In this document: piece after piece, positions 59,663-64,000 of the stretch
How the letters are laid out: each line of letters begins with the position of its first letter
Numbering within the stretch: position 1 is the stretch's first letter
NCBI RefSeq assembly: GCF_000058485.1
Contig: NC_008278.1
Coordinates: 614,962-678,961 of the forward strand
Reading direction: 5' to 3'
Length of the DNA stretch: 64,000 bases
Source: Frankia alni ACN14a
GTDB lineage: Bacteria; Actinomycetota; Actinomycetes; Frankiales; Frankiaceae
The notes under the pieces: generated by a model
What the model saw: only the letters and a program-made list of their open reading frames with translations
Database searches by the model: none
What the model was told of the DNA's origin: nothing
Position numbers and translations under genes: made by a program

Positions 59663-60243
59663 CAGTGATCGCTTCGGGCGCTTTCCTCGGCTACCAGCGG
59701 GAATCTCGCCCTTGTCAGCCGAAACGACCCCCTCCGCGGGTTCGGTGCCCACCTGGTGCGCCCGCGCCGCGCGGAGCGGGGCACCGCCGCCGCCACCGCT
59801 TCGGCCGCCTCCTGGCCGGACGAGCGCAGCAGGTGGACGTACAGGTTCCCGGTGATTGACGTCGAGCTGTGCCGCATCCGCTTCGACACGAGAGCAAGAT
59901 CCATGCCTTCGGCGAGCTGGATCGACGCCGACGAGTGCCGCAGATCGTGGAGCCGTCGGCGGGACAGCATCGACCAGCCGAGCTCCGCATCCACCCCGAT
60001 GTCGACCGGCAGGGGAGCGGCGAGCGTCAGCCGCGCCCGGGTGCCGCTCATCGGTACGGCGGACACGACGGTGACCTCCCCGACCGGCTCGCGGTCGACG
60101 TACAGCGTCCAGGTCCCCACCGGCTCCCGGTAGCGCATCCCGACCACGATCTCGGTGGCACCGGCCGCCGCTGGCATCCGCGCCGTTGTGCACAACCCGT
60201 GTGGCGGGCGATCTGCAACAGTCATCAGCCGGTCGAGCAGCAC
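59653..60243 (-). pseudogene. Tyrosine recombinase (integrase) C-terminal fragment, chimeric
   Basis: Residues ~97-165 of the minus-strand frame are the end of a phage-type integrase: RRLHDLRHSSASIQLAEGMD with the HxxR pair, SKRMRHSSTSITGNLYVHLL with the catalytic Tyr, then EAAEAVAAAVPR. The preceding ~95 residues (TEIVVGMRYREPVGTWTLYV, VVSAVPMSGTRARLTLAAPL) do not look like integrase and belong to something else. The integrase N-terminal and first catalytic Arg regions are missing. The frame runs into the tRNA-Ser 3' end, the position expected for an integrase beside its attachment site. Probably a dead remnant. Confidence 0.7.
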
Positions 60244-60310
60244 CCTGCCCCGATTACCCCGCCGTCATGACACGGGGAGCATCGGCACACAAAAGAGAAG
60301 CCCGCATCTA

Positions 60311-60480
60311 CCCGGCAGCGGCGGCAGGATGGGGGCGCACGGCGCGCAGGTAGCTGTACACGGTCTCCCGGCCGATCCCAACTGCCGGGCCAGGTCGGAC
60401 TTCCGCTTACCGGCCGTCGAACGGCCCGCCGGGTCCAGCACAGCCGGCGCGAACCTGTCGCCGACATGACAGGTACCGGT
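60311..60480 (-). pseudogene. Recombinase-type helix-turn-helix remnant, frameshifted
   Basis: On the minus strand, FAPAVLDPAGRSTAGKRKSD runs into LARQLG and then, after loss of one base, continues as RETVYSYLRAVRP in a second frame. This is the helix-turn-helix tail found at the C-terminus of serine resolvases and some replication proteins. Nothing upstream of it resembles a catalytic domain. Another sign that an integrated element decayed here. Confidence 0.5.
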
Positions 60481-60823
60481 GCCGAGTGGCTGGCCTTTCT
60501 TGGCAGACCATCAGGCCTGTAAAACGCAGGTGTAATACCCGTGAACCCTGACCAGGTTGACGGGAATGCGCAGATCCGGCTGCGGGCCCTCTCGCCTCGC
60601 ACTCTTTCGACACCCGACACCCGATGCCCGATGCCCGATGCCCGAGCGCGAGCCGCGAACGCGGGACCGTGTTGCGCCGACTCTGGCTGTGCTGACATCG
60701 GTGTGCGCCGAAATCTACCTGCGCCACCATCCATGTGCGTCGCCAACAGGACGGCCACGTGCCGCAAAATTCACGCCCCGCCGGCCGATGTCGACCAGTG
60801 CGGGAGAACAGGAGAGCACGATC

Positions 60824-61264
60824 ATGCGACTGTCAATCCGTCTTGCGACGGCATCGTTCATCTGCCTGGTGGCGACGATGCTCGCCGCCTCGGCGGCCTC
60901 GGCCGCGCCAAGAACCTGGGTCAACACGGCGACCTCGAAGTGCCTGGACAGCAACGGTAAAGGGGCCGTCTACGCCCTCGGCTGCAACGGTGGCCCCTAC
61001 CAGTCCTGGGTGAGTAGCCAGCTGAACTTCGGCGACCAGATTCAGGACGTCAGGACCGGACGGTGCCTGGACAGCAACGGTGCCAAGCGTGTCTACACAC
61101 TGCCCTGCAACGGCGGTAGTTATCAGCAGTGGCAGGTGACCGACCAGGGCCCGTTCGGTTACCAGATCCAGAATGTGGCAACCGGCTTCTGTCTCGACAG
61201 CAACGGCGGCGGTTCGGTGTACACCCACGTCTGCAACGGAGGAAATTACCAGCGATGGCACTGA
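60824..61264 (+). CDS. Secreted ricin-type beta-trefoil lectin
   Basis: 146 residues. Signal peptide MRLSIRLATASFICLVATML with cleavage near AASAA. The mature protein is a single beta-trefoil of three ~42-residue repeats, each with CLDSNG and an end Q-x-W (QSW, QQW, QRW), and two cysteines per repeat that likely form disulfides. Ricin-B-like lectins bind galactose, xylan or other sugars, usually attached to a hydrolase; here the lectin stands alone, so it may bind surface or plant/fungal polysaccharide. GGAG about ten bases before the ATG. A good hairpin terminator follows. GC is lower than average. Confidence 0.9.
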   Translation: MRLSIRLATASFICLVATMLAASAASAAPRTWVNTATSKCLDSNGKGAVYALGCNGGPYQSWVSSQLNFGDQIQDVRTGRCLDSNGAKRVYTLPCNGGSYQQWQVTDQGPFGYQIQNVATGFCLDSNGGGSVYTHVCNGGNYQRWH

Positions 61265-61324
61265 TTTCGGCCAGCCGGATCCGGGATTCTGGATGAAGAG
61301 AAAGACTCACGTCTGGAATCTGTA

Positions 61325-61355
61325 GGGGCCGGTGGGTGAGGTACCCGCCGGCCCC
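61325..61355 (+). terminator. Terminator after lectin gene
   Basis: GGGGCCGGTGGGT pairs with ACCCGCCGGCCCC (one G-T wobble), loop GAGGT, 60 bp after the lectin stop. Confidence 0.75.
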
Positions 61356-61882
61356 CCGGCACGGGATGGGCGGCGCCGGTTTACGTAGTCGTTCTGCTAT
61401 CACGCCGTACACCGTTGGACACCTTCGCGGGCATCCCAGGGGATATCCGCCAGACACTCCCCGCAGGGAGTGCATCGGGCCAAGAGATCCACGGCACGAT
61501 GGAGGATTCTTCCGGGCTTGCCGATGCATGTACCTGGAACAGGCGCATCGCGGGGTATACCCCCGAACGCCAATCGCCGTCCCACCCGGAATCCCCGGCG
61601 GGACGGCGGCACCCCGTGGGGTCAGTCGATCATCTGGACGTGGTAGAGCTCGCCGCCCGAAGGGCTGTATGCCGAGTCCGCTCTCGCCACCCGGCCGGCG
61701 GCGTCCCGCGCGGCGATCCCGCGCGCGCCGGCCAGGTGGTGAGGGCTACCACTCCCTGGCCGGGGGACGTGGGGACGTGGGGACGCGGACCGGGCGCGAC
61801 CCCGATCCTGCGGGCTGGCTCGCCGGGCTTGTCTGCCCTCCGACGCCCAGCGCGACCATGCGCCGACGCACGTCGACGACGA
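61356..61882. other. Mostly non-coding; possible 3' gene fragment
   Basis: No complete gene. On the minus strand, 61623-61740 reads HLAGARGIAARDAAGRVARA then SAYSPSGGELYHVQMID and a stop. It has good codon bias but no start, so it may be the tail of a lost gene whose family I cannot name. Elsewhere there are only GC-rich shadows. Confidence 0.35.
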
Positions 61883-62707
61883 TCACGGCTTCCGGGCGAC
61901 CCCGCCGTAGAGGCCCACCTGTGCGTCGAGCAGGCTCATCGAGTCGTCATCGTCGGGTCGCCAGCGGTGCGCGACGAGCAGGCCCGGGTCGACCAGCTCC
62001 AGCCCATCGAACAGGCGTTCCACCTCGGCGCGACTGCGGAGCTGGAACGGCACCCCCCGCTGTCGATAGGCGGCCGCGAACTCCTCGGCGCCCGGGTCGA
62101 AGTCGGCGGTCCCGTGGGTGAGGACCAGGTAGCTGCCCGAGGGCAGCGCGTCGACGAGGCGGCGCACGATCCCGTAAGGATCATCCTCGTCGGGGAGGAA
62201 ATGAAAGATCGCGACAAGTGACAAGGCGAGCGGCCGGGACAGATCCAGGGTCTTCTGCAGTTCGGGCGAGTCCAGGATCGCGGCCGGGTCGCGCAGGTCC
62301 GCGTCGACATAGGCGGTCCGGCCCTGCGGGGTGCTGGTCAGCAGTGCCCGGGCGTGGGTGAGCACGATCGGGTCGTTGTCCGCGTAGACGACCCGAGTGT
62401 CAGGCGCGACGGCCTGGGCCACTTCATGCAGGTTCGGCGACGTCGGGATTCCCGTCCCGATGTCGAGGAACTGGCGAATCCCGGCGTCGGCGGCCAGATG
62501 GCGGGTCGCCCGCGTCATGAAGGCCCGGTTCACCCGGGCGGTCACCCGCGCGTTCGGGAAGGCGGCGATCGCCTGCTCGGCGGCCTCCCGGTCGGCGGGA
62601 AAGTTGTCCTTTCCGCCGAGGTAGTAGTCGTACATCCGAGCTGCGTGTGGCCTGTCCGTCCGCAGCGTCGCCCCCACCCGGTCCGTGTCCGCACCTGGGT
62701 CTGCCAT
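61883..62707 (-). CDS. DUF574-family SAM-dependent methyltransferase
   Basis: 274 residues. The DUF574 pattern is clear: PHAARMYDYYLGGKDNFPAD near the start, SAM-binding FLDIGTGIPTSPNLHEVA, VVYADNDPIVLTHARALL, VAIFHFLPDEDDPYGIVRR and VLTHGTADF. This family is expanded in actinomycetes, and its substrates are largely unknown. ATG 62707 (MADPGADTD) is chosen; an ATG seven codons earlier is possible. No operon partner is evident. Confidence 0.92.
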   Translation of the reverse strand: MADPGADTDRVGATLRTDRPHAARMYDYYLGGKDNFPADREAAEQAIAAFPNARVTARVNRAFMTRATRHLAADAGIRQFLDIGTGIPTSPNLHEVAQAVAPDTRVVYADNDPIVLTHARALLTSTPQGRTAYVDADLRDPAAILDSPELQKTLDLSRPLALSLVAIFHFLPDEDDPYGIVRRLVDALPSGSYLVLTHGTADFDPGAEEFAAAYRQRGVPFQLRSRAEVERLFDGLELVDPGLLVAHRWRPDDDDSMSLLDAQVGLYGGVARKP

Positions 62708-62832
62708 CGCCCCTGCCCCCTTACACAAATGCCGTCAGGCGATCACCCTAACGACATGGAACGGGACGGGTCGCGCGGATACCCGCGTATCGCCCAGATC
62801 CGAGATCATGGTGGGAAGGGCAAGGGTGGCGC

Positions 62833-63051
62833 ATGAAGAGCGACAACGACCTGATCAGGCCCTTCACCAGTAACTCGCAGATCTGGTGGTCACGAGGCGA
62901 GCCGCGCGACGAGGTCGACTATTGGCTGGGTAGCCAGCCGAGTTACTGCCCGCCCTGGGCGCTGATCCCGATGGCGACGGCCCAACAGGTCGTCCGGGCG
63001 AACTTCACGACCGGCGAACGACCCGACACCGTCGAGTGGGCGCAGCCGTAG
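62833..63051 (+). CDS. Small protein resembling the C-terminal part of Imm1 immunity proteins
   Basis: 72 residues starting MKSDNDLIRPFTSNSQIWWS. The second half (VDYWLGSQPSYCPPWALIPM, AQQVVRANFTTGERPDTVEW) resembles the end of Imm1-type immunity proteins, in which a hydrophobic strand, an xxIPxxxAxxxVR helix and a FxTGExPxxVxW motif close the fold. Full members are about twice as long, so this is a short form or a 5'-truncated relic. No toxin gene is adjacent. The similarity is from memory of the family, not from a search. Confidence 0.5.
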   Translation: MKSDNDLIRPFTSNSQIWWSRGEPRDEVDYWLGSQPSYCPPWALIPMATAQQVVRANFTTGERPDTVEWAQP

Positions 63052-63090
63052 TTCTCCTGCTACGTGGCCGCTCGCCCCGAGCGGTGCATG

Positions 63091-63340
63091 CGGATGCCGT
63101 CGATCTTGTTGGTGCTGGTCACCCGCGACATGAAGATCCGCCACCGGTTGGCTGAGAAGCGCCTGTTCCTCGCGCATGCTGTGGAAGGTGTTCTCCTCAT
63201 GAAGGCCGGGAGCATGACCAGGTGGGACATGCTGCGCATGGTTGTCCAGCATTGGGAAGCTCAATCCGCTTACGGAGCTTCCTGGCCCCTGGGTTCGGTC
63301 CCTGACGCGCGCAGGCATCGGCGCTGCCCACGTTGCCCGC
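63091..63340 (+). pseudogene. PIN-like (VapC45-type) protein remnant, frameshifted
   Basis: One frame reads LVTRDMKIRHRLAEKRLFLA, then MTRWDMLRMVVQHWEAQS; the sequence continues in a second frame as LPGPWVRSLTRAGIG. Together this resembles the C-terminal part of PIN-like proteins with TRDxxIRxRPAE, SMSRWDTLR and GPWxYSLTRAG motifs. The N-terminus is missing and the frame is broken. The long open frame continuing to 63801 is a chance extension. Confidence 0.5.
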
Positions 63341-63724
63341 CACCGAGGGCTGACAGGTCGGGTTTGGTCGTCGACCTTCGGAGGGTCTCTCCCTGTTCTG
63401 CTTTCCCTGTCGTGGGCTGTCCCTCCGTCCCGGCCCGGAAACACGGCGCAGGACGGCCAGCCTGCGCGCCCCGCCAGACGTCGGGCAGCACCGACCCTCC
63501 GCGGCGCCGCGGAGTCGTCGTGGAGGGAGCCGTGTGCCATTCTGCGTCATCCGGCGGGACGAGTGCAGCCAGTCGCGGAGACTGGACAGGGTACCGTCCA
63601 ACCGTCGGGGGGGGGGTACGTCCTGTTTCGACGGGTCAAGATTGCTACCCGTTTGTTACACGACCTGCTGACGTGGCGGAAGGGCGCACGGCCATCCGTC
63701 TCGTCGTGGTGGGAGTGTTGTCGA
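63341..63724. other. No gene; contains a run of ten G
   Basis: About 380 bp with no credible coding sequence. A homopolymer of ten G lies at 63607-63616. GC is lower than the flanks around 63630-63660. Confidence 0.35.
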
Positions 63725-64000
63725 TCACTCCTCGATTCCCACGGCGGCGAGCTGGGCGGTGTCGACCTTCTCCCCGCGACCTTCGTTACGGAAGAGCGTG
63801 AGGGCGGTGACGGCGGTGGCGACCATCAGTGCGGCGCTGATGAGGAAGCCCAGGCGGTAGCCGTCGCTCAACGCGTGCTCCAGGCGCGGCGGGTCGTGCC
63901 GGGCGAGCAGGCTGGCGGTGTGGCGCGTGGCGAAGGTGGAGATGAACGCCAGCCCGAGGGCGCCGCCCAGCGTGCGGCTGACGTTGAGCATCGCCGCGGC
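63725..64000 (-). CDS. MFS transporter, C-terminal end (cut by window edge)
   Basis: The minus-strand frame is open to the right edge. Visible: AAAMLNVSRTLGGALGLAFI, STFATRHTASLLA, SDGYRLGFLISAALMVATAV and a short cytoplasmic tail ending VGIEE. The SRTLGGALGLA helix and the following spacing match the last two helices of DHA2-type drug exporters. The rest lies outside the window. Confidence 0.8.
   Translation of the reverse strand, partial: AAAMLNVSRTLGGALGLAFISTFATRHTASLLARHDPPRLEHALSDGYRLGFLISAALMVATAVTALTLFRNEGRGEKVDTAQLAAVGIEE

Noticed and set aside
61501-61509. GGAGGATTC at 61501 as the second attachment site of the tRNA-Ser element
   Set aside because: It matches only nine bases of the tRNA 5' end, whereas an attachment repeat would normally copy the 3' end.
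63607-63616. Run of ten G as a phase-variation switch
   Set aside because: It lies outside any credible gene or promoter, and high-GC non-coding DNA makes such runs unremarkable.

Overview
The window looks like chromosomal DNA of a very GC-rich actinomycete. Supporting signs are frequent GTG starts, F420-linked enzymes, a DUF574-type SAM methyltransferase, a cytochrome bd subunit I with a short Q-loop, a CYTH-CHAD protein, and the dnaX-ybaB-recR and lysC-asd gene orders. Frankia or a close relative is my best guess; this is inference from gene style, not from a marker gene.

Region by region. (1) 1-2170: the end of an epoxide hydrolase gene and a type-B carboxylesterase. (2) 2170-8900: an accessory patch full of gene scraps. 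It holds a duplicated 5' piece of an HhH-GPD glycosylase gene, a TetR tail, a PIN-domain tail, a deleted and frameshifted IS630 transposase, an inverted IS630 fragment, a partial copy of the luciferase-like gene found intact at 9.2 kb, and broken toxin-antitoxin genes. Its intact genes are an HhH-GPD protein, an MFS exporter, a small hypothetical protein and a TIR-transmembrane-sensor protein. (3) 9.1-17.8 kb: small-molecule metabolism and efflux genes in divergent regulator/target pairs: F420 oxidoreductase; TetR with a SnoaL-like protein and SDR; TetR with cupin, hydrolase and MFS; reductase with HxlR. Several pairs have recognisable palindromes between them. (4) 17.5-27.9 kb: PadR with a very repetitive membrane protein, a Ser/Thr kinase, a methyltransferase, MFS with MarR, and a membrane protein with a BlaI-type regulator. 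(5) 28.0-34.0 kb: a sulfonate/taurine-type locus (TauD-like dioxygenase, lipoprotein, permease, ATPase), then a ROK regulator.

(6) 34.6-47.6 kb: PEP carboxylase; a BlaI repressor with an M56 metallopeptidase; cydAB, whose CydA carries a long repetitive tail; a CPBP protease; CYTH-CHAD; and an aldo-keto reductase. The blaI and cydA promoters share a CTAC-N5-GTAG dyad, which suggests that the BlaI/M56 pair senses something relevant to respiration. (7) 48-59.7 kb: core genes, namely a cold-shock protein, asd, lysC, TerD, an alcohol dehydrogenase, recR, ybaB, dnaX, SRP RNA and tRNA-Ser(GGA). (8) 59.6-64 kb: a second accessory patch. Integrase and recombinase remnants abut the tRNA, followed by a secreted ricin-type lectin, a DUF574 methyltransferase, an Imm1-like small protein, a PIN-like remnant and the end of an MFS gene.

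A striking whole-window pattern is tandem repeats with an 18-bp period (others have 14, 15, 17 or 36 bp). They occur in unrelated genes (CydA, DnaX, MarR, BlaI, kinase, ROK) and between genes, always with a different sequence.
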